DNA of 64,000 bases from Shinella lacus (GTDB lineage: Bacteria; Pseudomonadota; Alphaproteobacteria; Rhizobiales; Rhizobiaceae), in contig NZ_WHSB02000003.1 in the NCBI RefSeq assembly GCF_010994755.1, forward strand, positions 62,001-126,000, given 5' to 3'. Both the position numbers and the translations under genes were made by a program. The notes under the pieces are model-generated. The model saw only the letters and a list, made by a program, of their open reading frames with translations, did no database searches and had not been told where the DNA came from. Shown here in pieces: positions 36,491-44,759 of this stretch; positions within the stretch are counted from its first letter, which is position 1; the number at the start of each line of letters is the position of its first letter.

Positions 36491-36514
36491 CACCTGGAGC
36501 ACATGCTCCGGGTG
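36491..36514 (+). promoter_or_regulatory. Intercistronic hairpin between gabT and gabD
   Basis: CACCTGGAGCA (36491-36501) and TGCTCCGGGTG (36504-36514) form an 11-bp stem with one wobble and a 2-base loop, followed by GAAAGGA-type ribosome site for gabD. It may stabilise or adjust the processed transcript; no T-run follows. Confidence 0.4.
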
Positions 36515-36546
36515 AACGACCTTCCACGTCCGAAAGGAACGAAATC

Positions 36547-38028
36547 ATGGCATTCTACGATGCGCTCACGAAGCACCTGAAGTCGACCGACTTCCTGCGC
36601 GATGCAGGGTATGTCAACGGTAACTGGATCGGCGGCAACGGCGCCGAGACCTTCGACGTCTTCAACCCCGCGACGGGCGAAAAGCTCGCGACGCTGCCCG
36701 AAATGGGCGCGACCGAGACGTCTGCTGCGATCGACGCCGCATACAAGGCGCAGCAGGTCTGGGCCGCCCGCCCGGCCAAGGACCGCAGCGTCCTGCTGCG
36801 CAAATGGTTCGACCTGATCGTCGCCAATGCGGACGAGCTGGCCGCCATCCTGACCGCCGAAATGGGCAAGCCGCTGCCGGAAGCCAAGGGCGAGATCCTC
36901 TACGCCGCCTCCTATGTCGAGTGGTATGCGGAAGAGGCCAAGCGCATCAACGGCGAAACGATCCCCGCACCCTCCGTCGACAAGCGCATGCTCGTCATCA
37001 AGCAGCCGGTCGGCGTCGTCGGCACGATCACGCCGTGGAACTTCCCAGCCGCGATGATCGCCCGCAAGGTGGCGCCTGCGCTCGCCGTCGGCTGCACGGT
37101 CGTCTCAAAGCCCGCCGAGCAGACCCCGCTTTCGGCGATCGCGCTGGCCGTGCTCGCCGAAAAGGCCGGCCTTCCGGCCGGTGTCTTTAACGTCATTCTC
37201 GGCACGGACGGCCCGGCGATCGGCAAGGAGCTTTGCTACAATCCGAAGGTCCGGAAAATCTCATTTACAGGCTCGACGGAAGTCGGACGCATCCTGATGC
37301 GCCAGTGCTCCGACCAGATCAAGAAGGTGAGCCTGGAACTCGGCGGTAACGCGCCCTTCATCGTCTTCGACGATGCGAATCTCGATGCTGCCGTCGAAGG
37401 CGCGATGGCCTCGAAGTACCGCAATGCCGGCCAGACCTGCGTTTGCGCCAACCGCATCTACGTGCAGTCGAACGTCTATGACGCCTTTGCCGACAAGCTG
37501 GCGAAGAAAGTCGCCGAGCTTTCCGTCGGCAACGGTTTTGACAAGGGCATCACGATCGGCCCGCTGATCGAGGAAGCCGCCATCGAAAAGGTCGAGGCGC
37601 ATATCGCCGACGCCGTTTCCAAGGGCGCGACGGTGGTTGCCGGCGGCAAGCGCGTCGAGGGCAAGGGTACGTTCTTCGAGCCTACCGTGCTGAAGGGCGT
37701 TTCCCGCGGCATGACGGTCGCGCGGGAAGAGACTTTCGGCCCGGTCGCCGCTCTTTTCCGCTTCGATACGGTCGAGGATGTCATCGCCCAGGCGAACGAC
37801 ACCGAATTCGGCCTCGCCGCTTACTTCTTTGCCGGCGATCTGAAGAAGGTCTGGCAGGTGACGGAAGCGCTGGAATACGGCATGGTCGGCGTCAACACCG
37901 GCATCATCTCCTCGGAAGCCGCCCCCTTCGGCGGCATCAAGCAGTCCGGCCTCGGCCGCGAAGGCTCCGCGCACGGCGCCGACGATTATCTGGAGATGAA
38001 ATACGTCTGCATGGGCGACGTCGCCTGA
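36547..38028 (+). CDS. gabD: NADP-dependent succinate-semialdehyde dehydrogenase GabD
   Basis: A 493-residue aldehyde dehydrogenase. GTITPWNFPAAMIARKVAPAL is the coenzyme segment, LELGGNAPFIVFDDA contains the general-base glutamate, and NAGQTCVCANR the nucleophile cysteine; a second cysteine two residues later is typical of GabD redox switches. It oxidises succinate semialdehyde to succinate and completes the GABA route with gabT. Confidence 0.93.
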   Translation: MAFYDALTKHLKSTDFLRDAGYVNGNWIGGNGAETFDVFNPATGEKLATLPEMGATETSAAIDAAYKAQQVWAARPAKDRSVLLRKWFDLIVANADELAAILTAEMGKPLPEAKGEILYAASYVEWYAEEAKRINGETIPAPSVDKRMLVIKQPVGVVGTITPWNFPAAMIARKVAPALAVGCTVVSKPAEQTPLSAIALAVLAEKAGLPAGVFNVILGTDGPAIGKELCYNPKVRKISFTGSTEVGRILMRQCSDQIKKVSLELGGNAPFIVFDDANLDAAVEGAMASKYRNAGQTCVCANRIYVQSNVYDAFADKLAKKVAELSVGNGFDKGITIGPLIEEAAIEKVEAHIADAVSKGATVVAGGKRVEGKGTFFEPTVLKGVSRGMTVAREETFGPVAALFRFDTVEDVIAQANDTEFGLAAYFFAGDLKKVWQVTEALEYGMVGVNTGIISSEAAPFGGIKQSGLGREGSAHGADDYLEMKYVCMGDVA

Positions 38029-38039
38029 CATTTATGAAA

Positions 38040-38064
38040 CGCCCCGCTTCGGCGGGGCGGTTTT
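38040..38064 (+). terminator. Rho-independent terminator of gabTD
   Basis: CGCCCCGC (38040-38047), loop TTCG, GCGGGGCG (38052-38059), then GTTTT. The stem is perfect and the T-run short. It lies 11 bp after gabD and adjoins the convergent vapC stop, so it could act from both sides. Confidence 0.85.
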
Positions 38065-38459
38065 CACGCGGTTTCGATATCCGTCTGCGAAAAGTCGTCG
38101 CCCTTGTAGAGCAGCGGGACGTTGAGGTGCCTTGCACAGGCATAGGCGAAACAGTCACCGAAATTGAGCCCGGCCGGATGGCGGCCTTTGCCGTAGCGAT
38201 GGTAAGCCTCGACGGCGGCAGCGGTCGCTAGCGACGAGATCGCGATGACCTCGATTTCAAGCGGGCGAATGTAGGCTTCCACCTCACGCAATGCCGCTTT
38301 CGGTTCGACGCCGGAAATGCGGCTGTAGGCGACGGAGGCCTCCCAAAGCGCCATCGGTGACGTTGCGCGCGAAATTGCCGTCATGAGGCGTGCCGAAAGC
38401 GACGCGGCGTCGCTTTCGTTTGTCATCATCGCGACGATAGCGGAAGCATCGACGAACAT
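38064..38459 (-). CDS. vapC: VapC-type PIN-domain toxin
   Basis: A 131-residue PIN ribonuclease. MFVDASAIVAM carries the first acidic residue (D4), ALWEASVAY an acidic glutamate, GDCFAYACA and GDDF the later aspartates of the Mg-binding pocket. The upstream antitoxin gene overlaps by one base (TGATG). It resembles the plasmid VapC group that cuts initiator tRNA, but the target is not shown here. Confidence 0.9.
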   Translation of the reverse strand: MFVDASAIVAMMTNESDAASLSARLMTAISRATSPMALWEASVAYSRISGVEPKAALREVEAYIRPLEIEVIAISSLATAAAVEAYHRYGKGRHPAGLNFGDCFAYACARHLNVPLLYKGDDFSQTDIETA

Positions 38460-38698
38460 CAGTCTTCGTAGAGGCTGTCGATGAAGGCCTTGTCAGCCTT
38501 GAGGCCCGTCGGGGAATACTTTCTGTTCAATTCCCGCGTCATGGCAACGGCCTTCTCCACCAGCGTCGGCTCGTTTTCCGCGCGCTCCAGCTCATGCGTC
38601 AGCGCTTGCCGCACCGCCTCGGTCTTGCTGACCTTGCGCAGCGTGGAGAGCTTTTCCGCAAGCCTATCGACCTCCTGATCTTTCACGTAGAGCGGCAT
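38459..38698 (-). CDS. vapB: VapB-type antitoxin
   Basis: A 79-residue protein of the VapB (Rv0623-like) family: an N-terminal ribbon-helix-helix-like region (PLYVKDQEVDRLAEKL, KTEAVRQALTHELE) and a C-terminal toxin-binding tail (NRKYSPTGLKADKAFIDSLY). It precedes vapC. Start at 38698; the longer frame lacks a ribosome site. Confidence 0.88.
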   Translation of the reverse strand: MPLYVKDQEVDRLAEKLSTLRKVSKTEAVRQALTHELERAENEPTLVEKAVAMTRELNRKYSPTGLKADKAFIDSLYED

Positions 38699-38699
38699 G

Positions 38700-38731
38700 G
38701 TATATCCTTCCTCTTGTGGAGGTATATATAG
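38700..38731 (-). promoter_or_regulatory. Candidate vapBC operator
   Basis: Just upstream of vapB the minus strand reads TATACCTCCACAAGAGGAAG: CCTC and GAGG arms around a 5-base spacer, flanked by TATATA and ATATA blocks. The place is right for autorepression by VapBC. The symmetry is imperfect. Confidence 0.35.
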
Positions 38732-38755
38732 CATCCCAGCCCCGCAAATGAAAGT

Positions 38756-39400
38756 TCAGGCAGGTTTCGCGGCATCAGGATGCGCCGCCTGGAAGGCCGG
38801 GAGGGCGCGGCAGGTTTCCGTGATGCGACGGACCCGCTCGAGGCCGGCTATGTCGGCGCCCCAGCGCTCGGCGTTGTAGACCTGCGGCACGAGGCAGAAG
38901 TCGGCCATGGTCGGCGTGTCGCCGTGGCAGAAGGCGCCGGTCGCCGGATTGTCGAGCAGTGTTTCGACGGCGGCGAGGCCTTCGCCGATGAATTTCTTCA
39001 TCCAGTCGGCGCGCACCGCCTCCCCGTCCTCGATCAGCGTCATGAGATGGCCGACGACGCCGGTGTTGCAGACGGCGTGGATTTCCATGGCGATGGCATA
39101 GGAGATCGCCCGCACCCGCTGCCGGCCGAGCGGATCGGCGGGCAGGAAACGCGCCTCGGGGCGCGTCTCCGAAAGATATTCGATGATCGACAGCGATTGC
39201 GTTAGCATGTGCCCGTCGATCGCAAGCGCCGGCACGAGGCCCTGCGGATTGCGGGCGCGGTGCTCCGGCGAGCGCTGTTTCCCGTCGAGCAGGTCGACGG
39301 ATTCGCGCCGATAGGCGAGACCGAGGCTTTCGAGCGCGATGCGCACGCGGTAGCTCGCAGACGAGCGCCAATAGTCGAAAAGCACGATCTCGCCGCTCAT
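38756..39400 (-). CDS. maiA: Maleylacetoacetate isomerase (zeta-class GST)
   Basis: A 214-residue glutathione-S-transferase fold protein. FDYWRSSASYRVRIALESLGL is the zeta-class signature around the glutathione-binding serine, and DGHMLTQSLSIIEYL the conserved SxAIxEYL region. It isomerises maleylacetoacetate to fumarylacetoacetate. The start at 39400 is four bases past the fahA stop, so the two are coupled in one operon. Confidence 0.9.
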   Translation of the reverse strand: MSGEIVLFDYWRSSASYRVRIALESLGLAYRRESVDLLDGKQRSPEHRARNPQGLVPALAIDGHMLTQSLSIIEYLSETRPEARFLPADPLGRQRVRAISYAIAMEIHAVCNTGVVGHLMTLIEDGEAVRADWMKKFIGEGLAAVETLLDNPATGAFCHGDTPTMADFCLVPQVYNAERWGADIAGLERVRRITETCRALPAFQAAHPDAAKPA

Positions 39401-39404
39401 CGGT

Positions 39405-40421
39405 TCAGTCCTTCTCGTAGGCTTTGACGGTCTGCTCGATCGCACCGAAGATCGAATGGCCGGTCTTGTCCTTCATCTCGATGCGCACGACGTCGCCGAA
39501 TTTCATGAAGGGCGTTTTGGGCGCGCCGGTGGCGATCGTCTCGATGGTGCGGATCTCGGCGATGCAGGAATAACCGGCGCCGCCCTCCGCGACAGGCTTG
39601 CCCGGGCCGCCGTCGAGCTTGTTGGAGACGGTGCCGGAGCCGATGATCGAGCCCGCGACGAGCGGCCGGGTCTTTGCTGCATGGGCGACGAGCTGGCCGA
39701 AATCGAAGGTCATGTCGACGCCGGCATCGGCCTTGCCGAAGGCCTTGCCGTTGAGCGAAACGAGGAGCGGCAGGTGCAGTTTGCCGCCGTCCCAGGCGTC
39801 GCCCAGTTCATCCGGCGTCACGGCGACGGGCGAGAAGGCGGAGGAGGGTTTCGACTGGAAGAAGCCAAATCCCTTGGAAAGCTCGGCCGGGATCAACCCG
39901 CGCAGCGACACGTCGTTTACGAGCATGACGAGGCGGATCGCCGCGCGCGCTTCCTCGACGCTTGCGCCCATCGGCACGTCGTCGACGATGACGGCGATCT
40001 CGCCTTCCATGTCGATGCCGAAGGTCTCGTCAGCTGCCAGGATTGGGTCGCGCGGGCCTAAAAAGCTGTCGGAGCCGCCCTGGTACATCAGCGGATCGGT
40101 CCAGAAGCTCTCCGGCATGTCGGCATTGCGGGCCTTGCGTACCAGTTCGACGTGGTTGACATAGGCCGAACCGTCCGCCCACTGGTAGGCGCGCGGCAGC
40201 GGCGAGGCGGCGTCGTGCTCGTGGAAGCGGGTGGTGGGCTGCGCGCCGGTTTCCAGCCCCTCGGCGACCCGTTCGAGCCGTGGCGCGACATGCGCCCAGT
40301 CGTCCAGCGCCGCCTGCAGCGTGCGGGCGATGTGCCCGACTTCCGAGCAGAGCGTCAGGTCACGCGAAACGACGACCAGGCGGCCGTCGCGGGTGGAATC
40401 CTTCAGTGTCGCAAGCTTCAT
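39405..40421 (-). CDS. fahA: Fumarylacetoacetate hydrolase
   Basis: A 338-residue FAA_hydrolase protein with an N-terminal FAA_N-type part. EGEIAVIVDDVPMG holds the metal-binding acidic residues, and KPSSAFSPVAVTPDELG and SGTVSNK are family motifs. It splits fumarylacetoacetate to fumarate and acetoacetate. It heads the two-gene fahA-maiA unit; hmgA lies beyond the UPF0314 gene on the same strand. Confidence 0.9.
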   Translation of the reverse strand: MKLATLKDSTRDGRLVVVSRDLTLCSEVGHIARTLQAALDDWAHVAPRLERVAEGLETGAQPTTRFHEHDAASPLPRAYQWADGSAYVNHVELVRKARNADMPESFWTDPLMYQGGSDSFLGPRDPILAADETFGIDMEGEIAVIVDDVPMGASVEEARAAIRLVMLVNDVSLRGLIPAELSKGFGFFQSKPSSAFSPVAVTPDELGDAWDGGKLHLPLLVSLNGKAFGKADAGVDMTFDFGQLVAHAAKTRPLVAGSIIGSGTVSNKLDGGPGKPVAEGGAGYSCIAEIRTIETIATGAPKTPFMKFGDVVRIEMKDKTGHSIFGAIEQTVKAYEKD

Positions 40422-40534
40422 GCGTCTCTCTCCCGATCTTGTTTCCGGCCGCAAGGATGTGTCATCTTCCGGCCGCCTGTCTCCACCCTCGTGCGCCGCT
40501 TTGCGCGGCGCATCGTTTTTCAAGGAAATTCCGC

Positions 40535-41095
40535 GTGAACCGCAAGGTCCTGAATTCCCTGCTGCTCGCCGCCGGCTTCATCGGCGCGACGGCGCTTCTC
40601 CTTTATACGATGGGTCAGCCGCTCATCTGCAAGTGCGGATATGTCAAACTGTGGCATGGGGTCGTGGTTTCCTCGGAAAACTCGCAACATCTCTCCGATT
40701 GGTACACGCCGAGCCACATCATCCACGGCATCCTGTTCTTCGGCCTCTTCACGCTGATCCTGCCGAAAGCCGGCATCAACCTGCGCCTGACGCTCTCCCT
40801 CGTGCTCGAATGCGCCTGGGAAATCCTCGAAAACACCGACATGATCATCAATCGCTATCGCGAATCGACGATCTCGCTCGATTATTTCGGCGACAGCGTC
40901 ATCAATTCGAGCGCCGATATTCTGGCGATGGTCGTCGGCTTTTTCTTGGCCTCGCGCCTGCCCGTCTGGGCAAGCATCGCGATCATCGTGGTTTTCGAGG
41001 GCGTGACCACCTACCTGATCCGCGACGGCCTGGCGCTCAATATCCTGATGCTCGTCTGGCCGCTCGAAGCGGTGAAGGCCTGGCAGGGGGGCTGA
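40535..41095 (+). CDS. UPF0314 (DUF2585) membrane protein
   Basis: A 186-residue membrane protein with about five hydrophobic segments. ICKCGYVKLWHGVVVSSENSQHLSDWYTPSHIIHGILFF in part, ECAWEILENTDMIINRYRE and YFGDSVINSSADILAM mark the DUF2585 family, found mainly in Rhizobiales and of unknown function. The start is a GTG at 40535 with AAGGAAA upstream. It is inserted, on the opposite strand, between the hmgA and fahA genes. Confidence 0.85.
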   Translation: MNRKVLNSLLLAAGFIGATALLLYTMGQPLICKCGYVKLWHGVVVSSENSQHLSDWYTPSHIIHGILFFGLFTLILPKAGINLRLTLSLVLECAWEILENTDMIINRYRESTISLDYFGDSVINSSADILAMVVGFFLASRLPVWASIAIIVVFEGVTTYLIRDGLALNILMLVWPLEAVKAWQGG

Positions 41096-41103
41096 ACGAC
41101 CGG

Positions 41104-42444
41104 TCACTTGATGCCCGGCGTGCCGTCGAATTTGCGCTCAAGCCCGTCCCAGCATTCGAGATAATTGTCCTGCAGCGTGTCCAGCTCGGCGGCGAATTTG
41201 GTGAGCTGCTGCGGGTAGCGGGTCTCGAACATGAAGGCCATGGTGTGGTCCAGTTTGACGGGCTTCAGCTCGCTGTTCGACGCCTTGTCGAAACCCGTCG
41301 CATCCGGCCCGTGCGGCAGCATCATATTGTGCAGGCTCATGCCGCCGGGCACGAAGCCTTCTTCCTTGGCGTCGTACTGACCATGGATCAACCCCATGAA
41401 TTCGCTCATGATATTGCGATGATACCAGGGCGGACGGAACGTGTGTTCGGCCACCAGCCAGCGCGGCGGGAAGATGACGAAATCGATATTCGCCGTGCCG
41501 GCCTCTTCCGTCGGCGCCGTCAGCACGGTGAAGATCGACGGGTCGGGATGGTCGAACAGGATGGCGCCGACCGGCGAATAGGTGCGCAGGTCATATTTGA
41601 ACGGCGCATAATTACCGTGCCAGGCGACGACATCGAGCGGCGAATGGCCGATCTCGGTGACGTAGAACTTGCCGCACCATTTGACGTGGACTCGGCACGG
41701 CGTCTCCTTCTCCTCATAGGCGGCGACCGGTGTCTTGAAATCGCGCGGATTGGCAAGGCAGTTCGCGCCGATCGGCCCGCGGTCGGGCAGGGTGAATTTC
41801 GCGCCGTAGTTCTCGCAGACGTAACCGCGCCAGACGTCCCCCTCGCCGAGGCGGGAGACCTTGAACATCATGCCGCGCGGGATGAGGCAGATTTCCAGCG
41901 GTTCGACATCCATGATGCCCATTTCGGTGAAGACGCGGATCGCGCCCAGCTGCGGAACGACAAGCAATTCGCCGTCGGCATCGAAGAAATAGTCGTCCAC
42001 CATGTCGGCGTTGAACGTATAGGCATGCGCCGCCATGCCGACCTGGGTCAGCACGTCGCCGGCCGTCGTCATCGTGCGCATGCCGTCGAGGAAGGTGAGC
42101 GTCTCCTTCGGCGCCGGCAGCGGGTTCCAGCGCAATTGGCCGAGTGGCAGGGAGTGGTCGTCGAGGCAGGGCGCGCTCTTCCAATGCGGGTAGCTGGCGT
42201 TGGAGAAGCGGCGCGTGTGGCGCACGCTCGGGCGGATGCGGTAAAGCCAGGAGCGCTCGTTGGTGCCGCGCGGCGCGGTGAAGGGCGAGCCGGAAAGCTG
42301 CTCGGCATAGAGGCCGTAATTGCATTTCTGCGGGCTGTTCTGTCCTTGCGGCAGGGCACCGGGCAGGGATTCCGTCTCGAAATCATTGCCGAAGCCGGTC
42401 ATGTATTTCAGGCTGTTGGCGATCTCCGCGGCATGGTCCGGCAT
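41104..42444 (-). CDS. hmgA: Homogentisate 1,2-dioxygenase
   Basis: A 446-residue non-haem iron dioxygenase that opens the aromatic ring of homogentisate to maleylacetoacetate. [19 protein letters not shown] is the family opening, and [11 protein letters not shown] and [19 protein letters not shown] carry the histidines and glutamate of the iron site. It is divergent from a MarR gene with a three-half-site operator between. With maiA and fahA it completes tyrosine/phenylalanine degradation to fumarate and acetoacetate. Confidence 0.95.
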   Translation of the reverse strand: MPDHAAEIANSLKYMTGFGNDFETESLPGALPQGQNSPQKCNYGLYAEQLSGSPFTAPRGTNERSWLYRIRPSVRHTRRFSNASYPHWKSAPCLDDHSLPLGQLRWNPLPAPKETLTFLDGMRTMTTAGDVLTQVGMAAHAYTFNADMVDDYFFDADGELLVVPQLGAIRVFTEMGIMDVEPLEICLIPRGMMFKVSRLGEGDVWRGYVCENYGAKFTLPDRGPIGANCLANPRDFKTPVAAYEEKETPCRVHVKWCGKFYVTEIGHSPLDVVAWHGNYAPFKYDLRTYSPVGAILFDHPDPSIFTVLTAPTEEAGTANIDFVIFPPRWLVAEHTFRPPWYHRNIMSEFMGLIHGQYDAKEEGFVPGGMSLHNMMLPHGPDATGFDKASNSELKPVKLDHTMAFMFETRYPQQLTKFAAELDTLQDNYLECWDGLERKFDGTPGIK

Positions 42445-42483
42445 GGCTTGGCCTCCTCTTGCTAAGCGCCCTTGTCGTCAGGT

Positions 42484-42514
42484 GGTTACAGATGTAACTG
42501 TCCATTTTGTAACC
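42484..42514. promoter_or_regulatory. Three-half-site operator between hmgA and MarR gene
   Basis: GGTTAC (42484-42489) faces GTAAC (42494-42498) as a perfect dyad with AGAT spacer, and GTAACC (42509-42514) is a second, outward partner. All three half-sites lie in the 85-bp divergent gap, 16-46 bp before the MarR start. A MarR dimer would fit. Confidence 0.65.
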
Positions 42515-42529
42515 ATCAAGGCGCCACCC

Positions 42530-42988
42530 ATGGACTTCCGGCTCGAAACATTCCTGCCCTACCGCCTCAACCAGGCGGCGGAACTGGTTAGCCAGCGTTT
42601 TGCCGCGCAGTACCGCGCGCGCTACCGCATGACCCGGCCGGAATGGCGGGCGCTGGCCGCGCTCGGCTCCTACGGCCGCATGACCGCGACGGAAATCGGC
42701 GCCAATTCCAGCATGCACAAGACGAAAGTATCGCGCGCCGTGCGGGCGCTGGAGGAAAAGCGCTGGCTGAAGCGCAGCGAGGATGCCGCCGACCGCCGCA
42801 TCGAACATCTCGACCTGACACCGGCGGGCCGGCGCATCTATGGTGAAATGATCGCGCTGGCGCATGAATACGAGCAGGAACTGGCCCGGCTTCTTGGCGC
42901 AGACGGCCTGGAGCAACTTGAGGCAGGCCTCGCCACGATCGAAGCGGCGCTGGCGGTGCAACCGGCGCGGCGCGGACCAAGCGACTGA
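42530..42988 (+). CDS. MarR-family regulator of the homogentisate pathway
   Basis: A 152-residue winged-helix MarR protein (YRMTRPEWRALAALGSYGRMTATEIGANSSMHKTKVSRAV in part; wing SEDAADRRIEHLDLTPAG). It is divergent from hmgA and probably represses it and itself until a pathway intermediate binds, as HmgR-type regulators do. The regulator type varies among species, so only the genomic place supports this. Confidence 0.88.
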   Translation: MDFRLETFLPYRLNQAAELVSQRFAAQYRARYRMTRPEWRALAALGSYGRMTATEIGANSSMHKTKVSRAVRALEEKRWLKRSEDAADRRIEHLDLTPAGRRIYGEMIALAHEYEQELARLLGADGLEQLEAGLATIEAALAVQPARRGPSD

Positions 42989-43004
42989 CGATCCATCACG
43001 CAGA

Positions 43005-43030
43005 TGAATCGATCCGTCCGGATCGATTCA
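43005..43030 (+). terminator. 11-bp inverted repeat after MarR gene
   Basis: TGAATCGATCC (43005-43015) and GGATCGATTCA (43020-43030) are perfectly complementary with a GTCC loop, 17 bp past the MarR stop. No T-run follows; a terminator or a protein site are both possible. Confidence 0.5.
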
Positions 43031-43076
43031 AAGCTTTCGTTGGACGGTGATTCGGGGCTTCGGCAGAATCCCGGGC

Positions 43077-43325
43077 ATGCCGAACACCACTCCCTCCCCT
43101 GCCTATCGCTTCCGCCGCATCGACGCGACGCGCAACATGGCGCGCTTCTACATGCTCTCACTGGAGCCGACGCTGTTCGGTGAGATCGCCGTGCTGCGCC
43201 ACTGGGGCCGTATCGGCACGCGCGGCCGGCAGGTGTCGAGCCTGCATGCGACAATGGCCGAGGCCGAGACGGTGCTCGCCCGGCAAATCGCTCGACGGCG
43301 GCGGCGCGGTTACACCGAGGCGTAG
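43077..43325 (+). CDS. WGR-domain protein
   Basis: An 82-residue protein that is a single WGR domain (LFGEIAVLRHWGRIGTRGRQVSS). The WGR fold binds nucleic acid in PARP-like proteins; stand-alone forms are frequent near rhizobial plasmid replication genes. The start at 43077 is chosen; a GTG at 43047 would add ten residues. Function is unknown. Confidence 0.75.
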   Translation: MPNTTPSPAYRFRRIDATRNMARFYMLSLEPTLFGEIAVLRHWGRIGTRGRQVSSLHATMAEAETVLARQIARRRRRGYTEA

Positions 43326-43439
43326 GAGTGCGGAAAAGGTTAATTTTCCGGAGTTTTCCCCAATCGAATCGGGGCATGCCGATAGGCGTGCGATGGTCAA
43401 TACGCTAAAGTCTCATTCATGGACGTACCAGCGCCGGTC

Positions 43440-43545
43440 GAGCGCGGTGCGTTAACCATTATTGCCTTGCCCTCGATTCAGAATCGGTTCTAAATGCGGT
43501 TTAAACCCCAAGGTGGGCTTGAAATCGCATTTTGAGATTCTCGAC
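43440..43545 (+). promoter_or_regulatory. repABC promoter/operator region
   Basis: Upstream of repA lie a CGATTC-A-GAATCG dyad (43474-43486, two GANTC sites) and the palindrome GGTTTAAACC (43498-43507). RepA/RepB of repABC plasmids repress their promoter through such palindromes. A GTTAACCAT copy (43451-43459) recurs after repC (47308-47316). No clear ribosome site precedes the ATG at 43546. Confidence 0.5.
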
Positions 43546-44757
43546 ATGAATATGGCCGCAATGTTCGGACAGGCAATTTCCGAGGTCGATCAGCTGATCA
43601 TCGGGCAGGCGCATGAACTGTCAGACAAGCTGAAGCAGCATCGGCTGGAGATGTTTCCGCCTGTTGCCCAGAAGAGCCTGCGCCAGTTCCAGCTGAGCGA
43701 GGCGGCGCATTTTCTCGGGGTCACCAGTGGCTACCTGCGCAATCTTTCGCTGGAATCCAAGGGGCCATTGCCGCAGGTGACGCCCTCCGGCCGCCGTTCC
43801 TACTCGGCCGAGCAATTGCAGGAAATGCGGGAATATCTGGAGCAAAACGGCCGCGGCGGCCAGCGTTACGTGCCGCGCCGGCGGGGCACCGACCATCTCC
43901 AGGTCATCGCCGTGGTGAACTTCAAGGGCGGCTCCGGCAAGACGACGACGACGGCCCATCTTGCCCAGCACCTGGCGCTCACCGGCCACCGGGTGCTCGC
44001 GGTCGATCTCGACCCGCAGGCGAGCCTTTCAGCGGTGCATGGTTTTCAGCCGGAATTCGACGTCAACGAGAACGAGACGCTCTACGGCGCCATCCGCTAC
44101 GACGACCAGCGTCGGCCGCTGAAAGAAATCATCCGCAAGACCAATTTCCCCGGTCTCGACATCGTGCCCGGCAATCTCGAACTCATGGAGTTCGAGCACG
44201 ACACGCCGCGCGTTCTGGCGCAGGGCGACCGGAGCGATTACGGCCGGATCTTCTTCGCGCGGCTTGACGAGGCGCTCTCCTCCGTCGCCGACGATTACGA
44301 CGTGGTGGTGATCGACTGCCCGCCGCAGCTCGGCTTTCTGACGATGAGCGCGATCTGCGGCGCGACCGCGGTGCTCATCACCGTGCATCCGCAGATGCTC
44401 GACGTTATGTCGATGTGCCAGTTCCTGCAGATGCTGGGCGAGGTGCTGAACACGCTGAAAAGTGCCGGCGGCAACATGAACCTCGACTGGCTGCGGTATC
44501 TGGTTACCCGCTATGATCCGGCGGATGGCCCGCAGACGCAGATGGTCGCCTTCATGCGCTCGCTGTTCAAGCAGCATGTTCTCACCAGTCCCATGGTGCG
44601 CAGCGTCGCCATTGCGGATGCCGCGCTCACCAACCAGACGCTCTATGAGGTCGACCGGAGCCAGTTCACGCGTGCCACCTATGACCGAGCGCTGGAATCC
44701 ATGGAGGCGGTGAACGCGGAAATCGTCGAACTGATCCACAAGGCATGGGGGCGTTGA
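43546..44757 (+). CDS. repA: RepA, ParA-like partition ATPase
   Basis: A 403-residue ParA-family protein. The N-terminal MerR-like winged helix (LRQFQLSEAAHFLGVTSGYLRNLSLESKG in part) precedes a deviant Walker A (NFKGGSGKTT, residues about 125-134), Walker A' VLAVDLDPQASL and Walker B VVVIDCPPQLGFLTMSA. It drives partition with RepB and represses the repABC promoter. The first gene of the cassette; repB follows after two bases. Confidence 0.96.
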   Translation: MNMAAMFGQAISEVDQLIIGQAHELSDKLKQHRLEMFPPVAQKSLRQFQLSEAAHFLGVTSGYLRNLSLESKGPLPQVTPSGRRSYSAEQLQEMREYLEQNGRGGQRYVPRRRGTDHLQVIAVVNFKGGSGKTTTTAHLAQHLALTGHRVLAVDLDPQASLSAVHGFQPEFDVNENETLYGAIRYDDQRRPLKEIIRKTNFPGLDIVPGNLELMEFEHDTPRVLAQGDRSDYGRIFFARLDEALSSVADDYDVVVIDCPPQLGFLTMSAICGATAVLITVHPQMLDVMSMCQFLQMLGEVLNTLKSAGGNMNLDWLRYLVTRYDPADGPQTQMVAFMRSLFKQHVLTSPMVRSVAIADAALTNQTLYEVDRSQFTRATYDRALESMEAVNAEIVELIHKAWGR

Positions 44758-44759
44758 TC

